A DNA stretch of 64,000 nucleotides from Betaproteobacteria bacterium (GTDB lineage Bacteria > Pseudomonadota > Gammaproteobacteria > Burkholderiales > Burkholderiaceae_F). This document shows, in pieces, positions 46,876 to 54,727 of this stretch. Where the stretch lies: NCBI GenBank assembly GCA_016861185.1, contig BOKW01000005.1:248001-312000 (forward strand). Direction: 5' to 3'. Below the pieces are notes generated by a model that worked only from the letters and a program-made list of their open reading frames with translations, had not been told where the DNA came from and ran no database searches. The first letter of the stretch is position 1, and each line of letters begins with the position of its first letter. A program made the translations under genes and the position numbers.

Positions 46876-47361
46876 ATGCCCAGCAGCAGCAGTACCGCAG
46901 TCCGCAAACCCAAGATCGTCGTCAAGAATTCGCGCATCCACGGCCGCGGCGTCTACGCCGCGCGCAGGATCCGCGCCGGCGAACGCATCATCGAATACAA
47001 GGGCGAACTGATCACGTGGAAGGAAGCCGACCGCCGGCCGCCTTCCGATCCCGCCGATCCGCACCACACCTTCTTCTTCGCACTGTCCGACGGCAAGCAC
47101 GTGATCGATGCCGGCGTGCACGGCAACGCCGCGCGCTGGATCAACCACTCGTGCGACCCGAACTGCGAGACCGAAGAGGACGAGGACGGCCGGCGCGTGT
47201 TCATCCAGGCGCTGCGCGACATCCGCCCAGGCGAGGAGCTCTTCTACGACTACGGCCTGATCGTCGAGGAGCGCATCACGCCGAAGCTGAAGAACGAACA
47301 CGCGTGCCGGTGCGGCGCCAAGAACTGCCGCGGCACGATGCTCGCGTCGAAAAAGCGTTGA
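46876..47361 (+). CDS. SET-domain protein-lysine methyltransferase-like protein
   Basis: The 161-residue protein is almost only a SET domain. It has VVKNSRIHGRGVYAAR, AGERIIEYKGELI, the catalytic RWINHSCDPNC (residues 87-97) and EELFYDYG (120-127). A post-SET motif HACRCGAKNCRG places Cys144, 146 and 151 with Cys97 as a likely zinc site. SET enzymes transfer methyl groups from AdoMet to lysines; the family is typical of eukaryotes and sporadic in bacteria. The target is unknown. It is a compact stand-alone protein with an apparent complete active site. Confidence 0.92.
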   Translation: MPSSSSTAVRKPKIVVKNSRIHGRGVYAARRIRAGERIIEYKGELITWKEADRRPPSDPADPHHTFFFALSDGKHVIDAGVHGNAARWINHSCDPNCETEEDEDGRRVFIQALRDIRPGEELFYDYGLIVEERITPKLKNEHACRCGAKNCRGTMLASKKR

Positions 47362-47375
47362 TCGAAGGAGGTTTC

Positions 47376-47882
47376 ATGCAGATCTCGATGTACGCCGCGT
47401 CGGTGCCGGTGTTCGCGAAGATGCTCGGCAACCTGTCGGCGATCCTCGACAAGGCCGCCGCGTACGCCGAACAGAAGAAGATCGATCCGGCGGTGCTGCT
47501 CAATGCGCGGCTTTATCCGGACATGTTCGCGCTGACCAAACAGGTGCAGATCGCATCCGACTTCGCCAAGGGCGCGGTCGCCCGGCTCGCCGGCCAGGAG
47601 CCGCCGAAGTACGACGACAACGAAACGACGATCGCCGAGCTGAAGGCGCGCATCGCGCGCACGATCGACTATATCCAGGGCTTCAAACCGGAGCACTTGG
47701 ACGGGTCCGAGACGCGCGACGTCGAGCTGAAGATCCGCAGCGAAACGGTGAAATACCCGGGCCTGACCTACCTGCTGCAGGTCGCGCAGCCCAACTTCTA
47801 CTTTCACGTCACGACCGCCTACGGCATCCTGCGGCACAACGGCGTCGACCTCGGCAAGCGCGACTTCGTCGGCAAGGTCTGA
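47376..47882 (+). CDS. DUF1993 family protein
   Basis: The 168-residue protein matches DUF1993: MYAASVPVFAKMLGNLSAILDKA, LLNARLYPDMFALTKQVQIA, YDDNETTIAELKARIARTIDY and FYFHVTTAYGILRHNGVDLGKRDF in pieces. The fold is predicted DinB-like and helical; the function is unknown. AAGGAGG sits ideally before the ATG and the gene follows the SET gene by 14 nt, so the two are likely co-transcribed. It converges on the MerC-like gene with 13 bp between stops. Confidence 0.88.
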   Translation: MQISMYAASVPVFAKMLGNLSAILDKAAAYAEQKKIDPAVLLNARLYPDMFALTKQVQIASDFAKGAVARLAGQEPPKYDDNETTIAELKARIARTIDYIQGFKPEHLDGSETRDVELKIRSETVKYPGLTYLLQVAQPNFYFHVTTAYGILRHNGVDLGKRDFVGKV

Positions 47883-47895
47883 AGCCGCAGCGCGC

Positions 47896-48336
47896 TCAGC
47901 TCGATGCGCCGCCGGCGGGATCGCCGGGCTGCGGTTGCGCATCGATCGGCGCGGACTGCGCGCAGCGGGCGCAGCGGCGCAACTCGAATGCGAGCCAGAC
48001 GCTGGCGCCGGCGAGCGCGACCAGCGAGGCCTGCATCAGCAGCGGCGAGCCCGCGACGAAATAGCCGACGTACAGCAGTGCGGTCGCGGCCGTGGCCAGC
48101 GCGAGCAGTACGCGCTTGCGATGGCGCCGGTAGGTCGCGACGTGGCCCGCCCACGCGGCGCCCGCGAGGATCAGCACGACGACGATCAACGCGCCTTCGT
48201 AAGGCGCGAACGCGCCGAGCCCGAGCGCGGCGCCGAGCAGCGCCAGCTTCGGGAAACACACCGGACACGCCGCGGCCGCGACGACCGCGCCGAGCGTGCC
48301 AGCGCGCTCAAGCCAGCGGGCGCGCGTGCCGCGCAT
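47896..48336 (-). CDS. MerC-like membrane protein
   Basis: The 146-residue protein has four predicted membrane helices and the MerC signature in the first helix, ACPVCFPKLALLGAALGLG, followed by PYEGALI. MerC proteins move Hg2+ inward through a Cys pair; here the pair is CPVC. Two further Cys lie in the C-terminal tail (RRCARCAQ), another possible metal site. It overlaps the MerR-type regulator gene by 29 bp and is co-transcribed with it. With a copper-type ATPase opposite, the transported metal may not be mercury. Confidence 0.78.
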   Translation of the reverse strand: MRGTRARWLERAGTLGAVVAAAACPVCFPKLALLGAALGLGAFAPYEGALIVVVLILAGAAWAGHVATYRRHRKRVLLALATAATALLYVGYFVAGSPLLMQASLVALAGASVWLAFELRRCARCAQSAPIDAQPQPGDPAGGASS

Positions 48337-48775
48337 GGCCTCTCCCGCCGGCCGACTCCGCCGTGATGCTTTCGATGATCGGACACGCCGGCCGCCCGCC
48401 CGAGTGTTCGCATTCGTGGATCAGATGCGCGAGCACGCGCGCGATGCGATCGAGGTCGTCGCGCCGCGCGAGCACCTGCGCGAGCCGCGCCTGCGCGATG
48501 CGACGCGCGGCGGCCTTGCTCAGCCGCCGGTCGCCTGCATCGGCCAGGCGCAGCAGCTCGGCGATCTCGTCGAGTGAAAAACCCAGCTCCTGCGCGCGGC
48601 GGATGAAGCGCAGCCGCGCCATGTCCGCCGTGCCGTAGGTCCGGTAGCCGCCGTTGGTGCGCGCAGGCGTCGGCAGCAGTTTGCGCCGCTGGTAGTAGCG
48701 CACGGTCTCGACGCCCACGCCGGCGGTGCGGGCAAGATGCCCGATCGTCATTCGTCCGGCAGCTTCGCGGTCCAT
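48308..48775 (-). CDS. MerR-family metal-responsive regulator
   Basis: The 155-residue protein has the MerR winged-helix start [26 protein letters not shown], a dimerisation helix, and a C-terminal metal loop with Cys122 and Cys131 ([10 protein letters not shown]). The C-x8-C spacing equals that of Hg-sensing MerR rather than C-x7-C of CueR. The third MerR cysteine, expected near residue 80 (GTHCEE region), is absent; the sequence there is LADAGDRR. The ATG at 48775 has GGAG upstream; the internal ATG at 48751 is an alternative. It lies 5 nt from the divergent operator that it should bind. Confidence 0.88.
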   Translation of the reverse strand: MDREAAGRMTIGHLARTAGVGVETVRYYQRRKLLPTPARTNGGYRTYGTADMARLRFIRRAQELGFSLDEIAELLRLADAGDRRLSKAAARRIAQARLAQVLARRDDLDRIARVLAHLIHECEHSGGRPACPIIESITAESAGGRGHARHARPLA

Positions 48776-48779
48776 CGGC

Positions 48780-48810
48780 TTGACTCCGTACCCGGGAACG
48801 GAGTTTACGT
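48780..48810 (+). promoter_or_regulatory. MerR-type divergent operator/promoter for the copper ATPase
   Basis: TTGACT (48780-48785) and TTACGT (48805-48810) are separated by 19 bp, the over-long spacer typical of MerR-activated promoters. The spacer holds the dyad CCGTAC-4-GAACGG. This matches the layout, and nearly the sequence, of the mer operator of Tn501-type transposons as I recall it. Transcription would start near 48817, just before the ATG at 48842. Confidence 0.85.
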
Positions 48811-48841
48811 TCCGGGCTCGAACCCCATTATCGAATCCGCC

Positions 48842-51370
48842 ATGTTGACGCAACACAGCCAAGCAGCCGCTCGCCCGGCGTACGATCGCACCGAACCCGA
48901 ATCGAGCGGCACCCCGATGGATCGTCCCCGACTGCACGCCGTCGCCGGCGGCGCACATGCCGCCGCGCGGCGTTTTGTGCTGCCGGTGCGCGGAATGACC
49001 TGCGCGTCGTGCGTCGCGCACGTCGAGAAAGCGCTGCGCGCGGTGCCCGGCGTCGATTCGGTCGCGGTCAACCTCGCGACCGAATCGGCGGCGGTCGAAA
49101 CCACGGCGCTCGATGCCGGCGCGCTGCGCCACGCGGTCGAAGAGGCCGGCTACGAAGTACCGACGCAGCGCCTCGTCTTCGCGATCGAAGGCATGACCTG
49201 CGCGAGCTGTGTGGCGCGCATCGAGAAGTCCCTCGCCGCGGTGCCGGGCGTGCTGCGCGCCACCGCCAATCTCGCCAACGAGTCTGCGACCGTCGAGCTG
49301 GCGGCGGGAACCGCGACGACGCGCGATCTGCTCGCGGCGATCGAAGCCGCCGGCTACACGGGCAAGGCACAGGCCGACGCCGCTGCCGCGCCCGCCGCCG
49401 ATCCGGTCGCGGCGATCAAGCGCGATGCGATCCTGGCGCTCGTGCTCGCCGCGCCGCTCGTGGCGCCGATGCTCGCGGCGCTCGCCGGCATCGACTTCGC
49501 GCTGCCCGCGTGGCTGCAGTTTGCGCTCGCCACGCCCGTGCAGTTCTGGTCGGCGCGCCGCTTCTACGTGGCCGCGTACAAGGCCGTGCGCGCGCGCACC
49601 GGCAACATGGATCTGCTGGTGTCGATCGGCACGCTCGCCGCGTACGGGCTGTCGCTGCACCTGTGGCTGGTCGAAGGCCACGCGCAGCATCTGTACTTCG
49701 AAGCGGCCGCCGTCGTCATCGCGCTGGTGCTGCTCGGCAAGTGGCTCGAGGCGCGCGCCAAGCGGCAGACGTCGGAGGCGATCCGCCTGCTCGCCGCGCT
49801 GCGCCCCGACACCGCGCTCGTGCTGCGCGGCGGCCACGAAGTCGAAGTGCCGCTGGACGAAGTGAAGCTCGGCGACCTCGTCGTCGTGCGCGCGGGCGAC
49901 CGCGTCCCGGTCGACGGGCTGATCCGTGCCGGCGCCACCGCGATCGACGAGTCGATGATCACCGGAGAAAGCCTGCCGGTGGAGCGCGGCGTCGGCGACA
50001 AGGTCACCGGCGGATCGATCAACGGCAACGGCCGCATCGAGGTCGAGACGACCGCGGTCGGCGCGGAGACCGTGCTCGCGAAGATCATCCGGCTCGTCGA
50101 GGATGCGCAGGCGGCGAAAGCGCCGATCCAGCGCCTGGTCGACCGCATCGCCGCGGTGTTCGTCCCGATCGTGCTCGCGATCGCCGCGGCGACCGTGATC
50201 GGCTGGCTCGCCGCCGGCGCGCCGTTCGACGAAGCGGTGATCAACGCGGTTAGCGTGCTGGTGATCGCCTGTCCGTGTGCGCTCGGGCTCGCCACGCCGG
50301 CCGCGATCATCGCCGGCACGGGCGTGGCCGCGCGCGCGGGCATCCTGATCAAGGACGCCGAAGCGCTGGAACTGGCGAAGAAGATCCGCGTCGTCGCGTT
50401 CGACAAGACCGGTACGCTGACCGAAGGCAAGCCGCGCGTCGTCGCCGTGCACGACCACGACCTGTTCGACTCGAAGGACGTGCTCGCGCTCGCCGCCGCG
50501 GTCAACGCGGGGTCGAACCATCCGCTCGCCGAAGCGGTGCGCGACGCGGCCAAGCGCCATCCCGAAGCCGGCATGCGCCAGGCGACCGCACACCGCGTGC
50601 TGGCGGGCCGCGGGGTGAGCGCGAAGCTCGTCGACGAGCGCGGCCAGCCGACGAACGTCGAGTTGGTCTTCGGTTCGAAGCGGCTGATGGACGAGTTGAA
50701 AGTCGACCTGTCGCCGTTCGCGAGCCGCGCCGCCGCGCTCGAAACCGAAGGCCGCTCGGTGTCGTGGCTCGCGCAGCGCACCGGCGCGGGGATCTCCGCG
50801 ATCGGGCTGATCGCCTTCGGCGATGCGCCGAAGCCGCACGCGAAAGACGCGATCGAGCGGCTCGCGCGGCTCGGCCTCGAGACGACGATGATCTCCGGCG
50901 ACAACGAAGGCGCGGCGCGCCACATCGCGCACGAACTGGGGCTCACGCACTACGAGGCGAACGTGCTGCCGAAGGACAAGGCCGCACGCATCGAGGCGCT
51001 GAAACGGGACGGCAAGGTCGTCGCGATGGTCGGCGACGGCATCAACGACGCGCCTGCGCTCGCCGCGGCCGACGTCGGCATCGCCATGGGCAACGGGACG
51101 GACGTCGCGATGCACGCGGCCGGCATCACGCTGCTCCGTGGCGATCCGCGCCTGGTCGCCGACGCGATCGCGATCTCGCGCGCGACCGTGCGCAAGATCC
51201 AGCAGAACCTGTTTTGGGCCTTCGCCTACAACGTCGTCGGCATTCCGCTCGCCGCGCTCGGCATGCTGTCGCCGGTGATCGCCGGCGCGGCGATGGCGTT
51301 CTCCAGCGTCAGCGTGGTCACCAACGCGCTGCTGCTGCGCCGCTTCAAGCTCGCCTCCATGCAGCGGTAG
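48842..51370 (+). CDS. copA: Cu(I)-exporting P1B-type ATPase
   Basis: The 842-residue pump has two N-terminal heavy-metal-associated domains with GMTCASC (51-57 and 117-123). It has TGESLPVE (actuator), membrane motif CPC (477-479) in [21 protein letters not shown] (Asp521), SNHPLAEA (HP locus), [28 protein letters not shown] and C-terminal [15 protein letters not shown] (M-x-x-S-S). These are the marks of the P1B-1 Cu(I)/Ag(I) group. It exports copper from the cytoplasm. The ATG at 48842 is the first after the predicted transcription start; 48917 is an alternative. Confidence 0.94.
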   Translation: MLTQHSQAAARPAYDRTEPESSGTPMDRPRLHAVAGGAHAAARRFVLPVRGMTCASCVAHVEKALRAVPGVDSVAVNLATESAAVETTALDAGALRHAVEEAGYEVPTQRLVFAIEGMTCASCVARIEKSLAAVPGVLRATANLANESATVELAAGTATTRDLLAAIEAAGYTGKAQADAAAAPAADPVAAIKRDAILALVLAAPLVAPMLAALAGIDFALPAWLQFALATPVQFWSARRFYVAAYKAVRARTGNMDLLVSIGTLAAYGLSLHLWLVEGHAQHLYFEAAAVVIALVLLGKWLEARAKRQTSEAIRLLAALRPDTALVLRGGHEVEVPLDEVKLGDLVVVRAGDRVPVDGLIRAGATAIDESMITGESLPVERGVGDKVTGGSINGNGRIEVETTAVGAETVLAKIIRLVEDAQAAKAPIQRLVDRIAAVFVPIVLAIAAATVIGWLAAGAPFDEAVINAVSVLVIACPCALGLATPAAIIAGTGVAARAGILIKDAEALELAKKIRVVAFDKTGTLTEGKPRVVAVHDHDLFDSKDVLALAAAVNAGSNHPLAEAVRDAAKRHPEAGMRQATAHRVLAGRGVSAKLVDERGQPTNVELVFGSKRLMDELKVDLSPFASRAAALETEGRSVSWLAQRTGAGISAIGLIAFGDAPKPHAKDAIERLARLGLETTMISGDNEGAARHIAHELGLTHYEANVLPKDKAARIEALKRDGKVVAMVGDGINDAPALAAADVGIAMGNGTDVAMHAAGITLLRGDPRLVADAIAISRATVRKIQQNLFWAFAYNVVGIPLAALGMLSPVIAGAAMAFSSVSVVTNALLLRRFKLASMQR

Positions 51371-51392
51371 CCGGCGAGCCGGGGAAGCCCGC

Positions 51393-51555
51393 GATTCACC
51401 ACCGAGACGCGGAGGAAGCCACGAGTCTTCTTCTCTGTGCTCTCGGTGTCTCAGTGGTGAATCCTTCGGCCTTCGAACGCTGCGGATCTCACCACTGAGA
51501 CACGGAGGACACGGAGAAGAGTCAGTTCTCGGTGATCTCTGTGTCTCCGTGTTGA
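51393..51555. repeat. Two tandem inverted-repeat units after copA
   Basis: The 209-bp gap holds two related palindromic units. The first spans 51393-51453, with arms GATTCACCACCGAGAC and GTCTCAGTGGTGAATC (one mismatch). The second spans about 51487-51555 and contains ACACGGAGGACACGGAGAAG with a partly complementary right half. Both are of the dispersed CACTGAGACACGGAG type common between genes of environmental bacteria. A third copy is at 53419. They may act as bidirectional terminators between copA and the convergent small gene. Confidence 0.75.
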
Positions 51556-51579
51556 ATCAGTCTTTCCGCAATCGGCGGA

Positions 51580-51939
51580 CTACGCGCGGCGCTCGGCCAG
51601 CAGCTGCCCGAGCCGCCAGCGCAACGCGCGCACCGCAAGTTCGCGGGCGATCAGCAGGAAGCCGATCAGGGCGGCGACGAAACCGGTCCAAGCGGGAAGG
51701 CCGATCGCGCCGGCGAGCATCGCGCCGCCGATCAGGCCGATCCAGACGATCGCGTTGTTGCGGATGCCGTGCGCGCGCGGCGGCTCGTAGCCGACGAGCG
51801 CATCGACGAGCCGCGCGCGCGTCGCGGCGTCCGTGATGCCGGCGCGATCGGCGGCGCGCTCGACTTCCGCGATCACCCAGGCGCGCGACACCAGACCGAC
51901 GGCGGTCGGCGTGATGCGGTCGCGCCAGGTGATCGGCAT
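51580..51939 (-). CDS. Small hypothetical membrane protein
   Basis: The 119-residue protein has a hydrophilic N-terminal half (VIAEVERAADRAGITDAATR) and two predicted membrane helices at about 63-103 (AIVWIGLIGGAMLAGAIGLP, then FVAALIGFLLIARELAV). I do not recognise a family. It is divergent from the nuclease gene with only 32 bp between the starts, so overlapping promoters are expected. Confidence 0.6.
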   Translation of the reverse strand: MPITWRDRITPTAVGLVSRAWVIAEVERAADRAGITDAATRARLVDALVGYEPPRAHGIRNNAIVWIGLIGGAMLAGAIGLPAWTGFVAALIGFLLIARELAVRALRWRLGQLLAERRA

Positions 51940-51971
51940 GCGCGCAGTGTAGGTCGCCGTAGACTCCCCGC

Positions 51972-53384
51972 ATGTTCGCGCCGCGCGTGTGCTTCGTCGA
52001 CGTCGAAACGACGGGCTCGTCGCCCGCGCGCGAGCGCGTGACCGAGGTCGGCGTGGTCACCGTCGACCGCGACGGCGATGCGCTGCGCGTGGCCGAGTGG
52101 TCGACGCTGGTCAATCCCGGCGTGCCGATCCCGGCCGAGATCCAGTGGCTGACGGGCATCAGCAACGAGATGGTGTGCGGCGCACCCCGCTTCGACGAGA
52201 TCGCGCCGGCGCTGTTCGACCGGCTGCAGGATGCCGTCTTCGTCGCGCACAACGCGCGCTTCGACTACGGGTTCCTGAAGGCCGAGTTCGCGCGCGCGGG
52301 GCTCGCCTGGCGCGCGCCGACGCTGTGCACCGTGCGGCTGTCGCGGCTGCTTTATCCCGACCGCGGACCGCATTCGCTCGACGCGATCGTCGCGCGCTTC
52401 GGGCTCGAAGGCGAGCAGCGCCACCGCGCGCTCGGCGACGCGCGCGTGCTGTGGCGGCTGATCCAGCGGCTCTACGAACGGCACCCTGCCGCCGAGCTGG
52501 AAGCGGCGATCAGCCGGCTGCTCGCGCGGCCCGCCACGCCGCCGCTGCTCGCGCCCGAGGCGCTCGACGCGATCCCGCACGCGCCGGGCGTTTATCTGTT
52601 CTACGGGTTGAACGCGCATCCGATCTACATCGGCAAGAGCATCGATCTGCGCGCGCGCGTGGCGAGCCACTTCGCCGCGGATCACGCGAGCGGCATCGAT
52701 GCGCAGTTGTCGCAGGAAGTGCGCCGCGTCGAGTGGGAAGAGGCGGCCGGCGAGATCGGCGCGCTGCTGCGCGAGGCGGAACTGGTCAAGACCAGGCTGC
52801 CCGCGCACAACATCGCACTGCGCCGCAAAGCGAGCGCCGTCGCATTTGCGCTCGACGACGCGGGCCGGCCGCAGTTCGCGCCTGCGGCGCGGCTGCCGCT
52901 CGATCGCCTGCACGAATTCCACGGCCCGTTCGGCTCGCGCGCGGCGGCGCGGCGCTTTCTGGTCGAACTCGCGGCCGAACACGGGCTGTGCCTGAAGACG
53001 ATGAAGCTCGAAGGCCGCGCCGCGAAGCCGGCCGCCGGCGCGCCCTGCTTCAACCATCAACTGAAGCGCTGCGCCGGCTGCTGCGTCGGCGCCGAGTCGA
53101 TCGCCGCGCACGGCGCGCGCGTGCGCGAGCTGCTCGCCGACTGGCGCATTCCGCGGTGGCCGTTCGGCGGCGCGGTGGCGCTCGTCGAGCGCGATGCCGC
53201 GCGCTTCGCCGAGGACCTGCACGTGTTCGACCGCTGGTGCTGGCTCGGCAGCGTCAAGACGCTCGCGGCCGCCCACGAACTCGCGGCGACCGCGCCGCGC
53301 GATTTCGAAGCCGACACCTACCGCATCGCCCGCGCAGCGCTCGCGCGCACCGAGCGCGGCGAACTCGAACGGTTCGACCTGTGA
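51972..53384 (+). CDS. DEDDh 3'-5' exonuclease fused to a GIY-YIG endonuclease (Cho/UvrC-like)
   Basis: The 470-residue protein has an N-terminal exonuclease domain like DNA polymerase III epsilon: FVDVETTG (Asp10, Glu12), AHNARFDYGFL (92-102) and HRALGDARV (151-159). A GIY-YIG domain follows, with GVYLFY (206-211) and IYIGKS (218-223), of the UvrC/Cho type. A Cys-rich segment, FNHQLKRCAGCCVG, lies near 360. The fusion is found in many bacteria and is probably used in excision repair; the incision role is inferred from Cho. No uvr genes are nearby. Confidence 0.92.
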   Translation: MFAPRVCFVDVETTGSSPARERVTEVGVVTVDRDGDALRVAEWSTLVNPGVPIPAEIQWLTGISNEMVCGAPRFDEIAPALFDRLQDAVFVAHNARFDYGFLKAEFARAGLAWRAPTLCTVRLSRLLYPDRGPHSLDAIVARFGLEGEQRHRALGDARVLWRLIQRLYERHPAAELEAAISRLLARPATPPLLAPEALDAIPHAPGVYLFYGLNAHPIYIGKSIDLRARVASHFAADHASGIDAQLSQEVRRVEWEEAAGEIGALLREAELVKTRLPAHNIALRRKASAVAFALDDAGRPQFAPAARLPLDRLHEFHGPFGSRAAARRFLVELAAEHGLCLKTMKLEGRAAKPAAGAPCFNHQLKRCAGCCVGAESIAAHGARVRELLADWRIPRWPFGGAVALVERDAARFAEDLHVFDRWCWLGSVKTLAAAHELAATAPRDFEADTYRIARAALARTERGELERFDL

Positions 53385-53418
53385 TCGCGGCACCGCAGCC
53401 GTTCGAGGCGGTTGACTT

Positions 53419-53446
53419 AACACGGAGACACGGAGAACACCGAGAA
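53419..53446. repeat. Third copy of the ACACGGAGACACGGAG repeat
   Basis: A 28-bp copy (ACACGGAGACACGGAGAACA core) lies in the 86-bp gap between convergent genes. It is followed by TTCGAAGGCCGAAG (53454-53467). That 14-mer occurs in inverse orientation at 51454-51467 between the two units after copA, so the copies share flanking sequence too. Confidence 0.65.
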
Positions 53447-53470
53447 GCGACACTTCGAAGGCCGAAGAGC

Positions 53471-54244
53471 TCAAGACGGCCGCGGCGCCGGCAGATAGCG
53501 GCTCGCCCAGGCGGCGATCACCTGCGCCGCGTAGCGCGCGTCTTCGGCGCGCGCGAGCAGATGGTCGGCGGTGTCGAGCGAGACGAAGCTCTTCGGATGC
53601 CTGGCCGCGGCGAAGATCGCGGTCGCGTTGTCGACGCCGACCACGTCGTCGTTCGGCGCGTGCATCACGAGCAGCGCGCGGCGCAGGCTCGCGATGCGCT
53701 CGGCCTGCCGCTGGCCCGCGAGATCGTCGAGGAACTCGCGCCGCAGCCGGAACGGACGCCCGGCGAGCGTGACTTCGGCCGCGCCTTCGCGCTCGATCAG
53801 GTGCAGCGCCTCGCGGAACTGCCGCGTCACGTGCTGCGGCGAAAAAGGCGCGCCGAGCGTGACGACCGCGCGTGCTTCGGCGATGTCGCCGGCCGCCGCG
53901 AGCACCGCGGCGCCGCCGAGCGAGTGGCCGATCAGAAGCGCGGGCGCCTCGTGATGCGTGCGCAGCCAGTCGGCCGCCGCGCGCAGGTCGGCGACGTTCG
54001 ACGAGAAGTTCGTGTTCTCGAACTCGCCTTCGCTGCCGCCCAGCCCCGTGAAATCGAAGCGCAGCAGCGCGATGCGCTGCTCGGTCAGCGCTCGAGCGAT
54101 GTAGGTCGGCGCACGCGAATCCTTCGAGCAGGTGAAGCAGTGCGCGAACAGCGCGACCGCGCGCGGCGGCGCGTCGGGCAGGTCGAGCCTTGCCGCGAGC
54201 TGCGCGCCGAGGCTGCCGGCAAACTGGATCTTCAGCGAAGGCAT
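53471..54244 (-). CDS. Alpha/beta hydrolase of the OsmC-associated type (OsmC domain absent)
   Basis: The 257-residue protein follows the N-terminal half of the bifunctional alpha/beta hydrolase-OsmC proteins: ALFAHCFTCSKDSRAP, LLRFDFTGLGGSEGEFENTNFSSNV in pieces, nucleophile elbow LIGHSLGGAAVLAAA, Asp in VMHAPNDDVVGVDNA and His in LDTADHLLARAEDA. In the fused form an OsmC peroxidase-like domain of about 140 residues follows. Here the protein stops, and the next sequence is the repeat at 53419. The substrate is unknown. AGGGAG precedes the ATG. Confidence 0.85.
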   Translation of the reverse strand: MPSLKIQFAGSLGAQLAARLDLPDAPPRAVALFAHCFTCSKDSRAPTYIARALTEQRIALLRFDFTGLGGSEGEFENTNFSSNVADLRAAADWLRTHHEAPALLIGHSLGGAAVLAAAGDIAEARAVVTLGAPFSPQHVTRQFREALHLIEREGAAEVTLAGRPFRLRREFLDDLAGQRQAERIASLRRALLVMHAPNDDVVGVDNATAIFAAARHPKSFVSLDTADHLLARAEDARYAAQVIAAWASRYLPAPRPS

Positions 54245-54293
54245 GGCGTCTCCCTTGCGAATGAACCGCCGAGCCGCCCGACGCAGCGGACCC

Positions 54294-54665
54294 TTACAGC
54301 GCGGCGAGCGCCTCGCTCAGCCGTTGCCCGGGCGCAAGCCCCAGTGTGCGCGCCGGCGCGTTGACGGTCGAGATCACGCCGTGCTGCCAGGCATCCAGCG
54401 CCTCGCCGATGCGCGCCGACGCGTGCGCCACCGCGACTGCCGCGATGCCGTGCGCTTCCAGTTCGGCCAGCGCGGCGATGCCGGCGCCGTCCTTGCCGAC
54501 GCCGGCGTCGTTGAAGACGTAGAGCTTCGCCGGCACGGCCAACGCGTACTTGACGACGCTGCGCCCGGCGTGCGAACCGGTGATCACGACGCAACCGGTG
54601 TGTTCGGCCGCGGTCTGCGTGACGGAATCGAGCAACACGACGCCGGGCGGAAGATCGACTGGCAT
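54294..54665 (-). CDS. Small conserved hypothetical protein
   Basis: The 123-residue soluble protein has recurring small-residue motifs: CVVITGSHAGRSVVKYAL, LYVFNDAGVGKDGAGIAAL, VAVAHASARIGEALDA and GVISTVNAPARTLGL. The Gly/Ala/Asp pattern suggests a nucleotide- or substrate-binding alpha/beta fold. I have a vague sense of a conserved family but cannot name it. It is 62 nt downstream of the exported-protein gene and on the same strand as the envelope cluster. Confidence 0.65.
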   Translation of the reverse strand: MPVDLPPGVVLLDSVTQTAAEHTGCVVITGSHAGRSVVKYALAVPAKLYVFNDAGVGKDGAGIAALAELEAHGIAAVAVAHASARIGEALDAWQHGVISTVNAPARTLGLAPGQRLSEALAAL

Positions 54666-54727
54666 GCACCGCCTTCTCGCCCAAGCCCGGCGCGCTGTCA
54701 AGCGCGCTCTTTCGGTCGGCACGTGCG

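Noticed and set aside
51371-51579. CRISPR array suggested by repeated CACGGAG-type sequence
   Set aside because: There are only two imperfect palindromic units without regular spacers and no cas genes. They fit dispersed intergenic repeats better.
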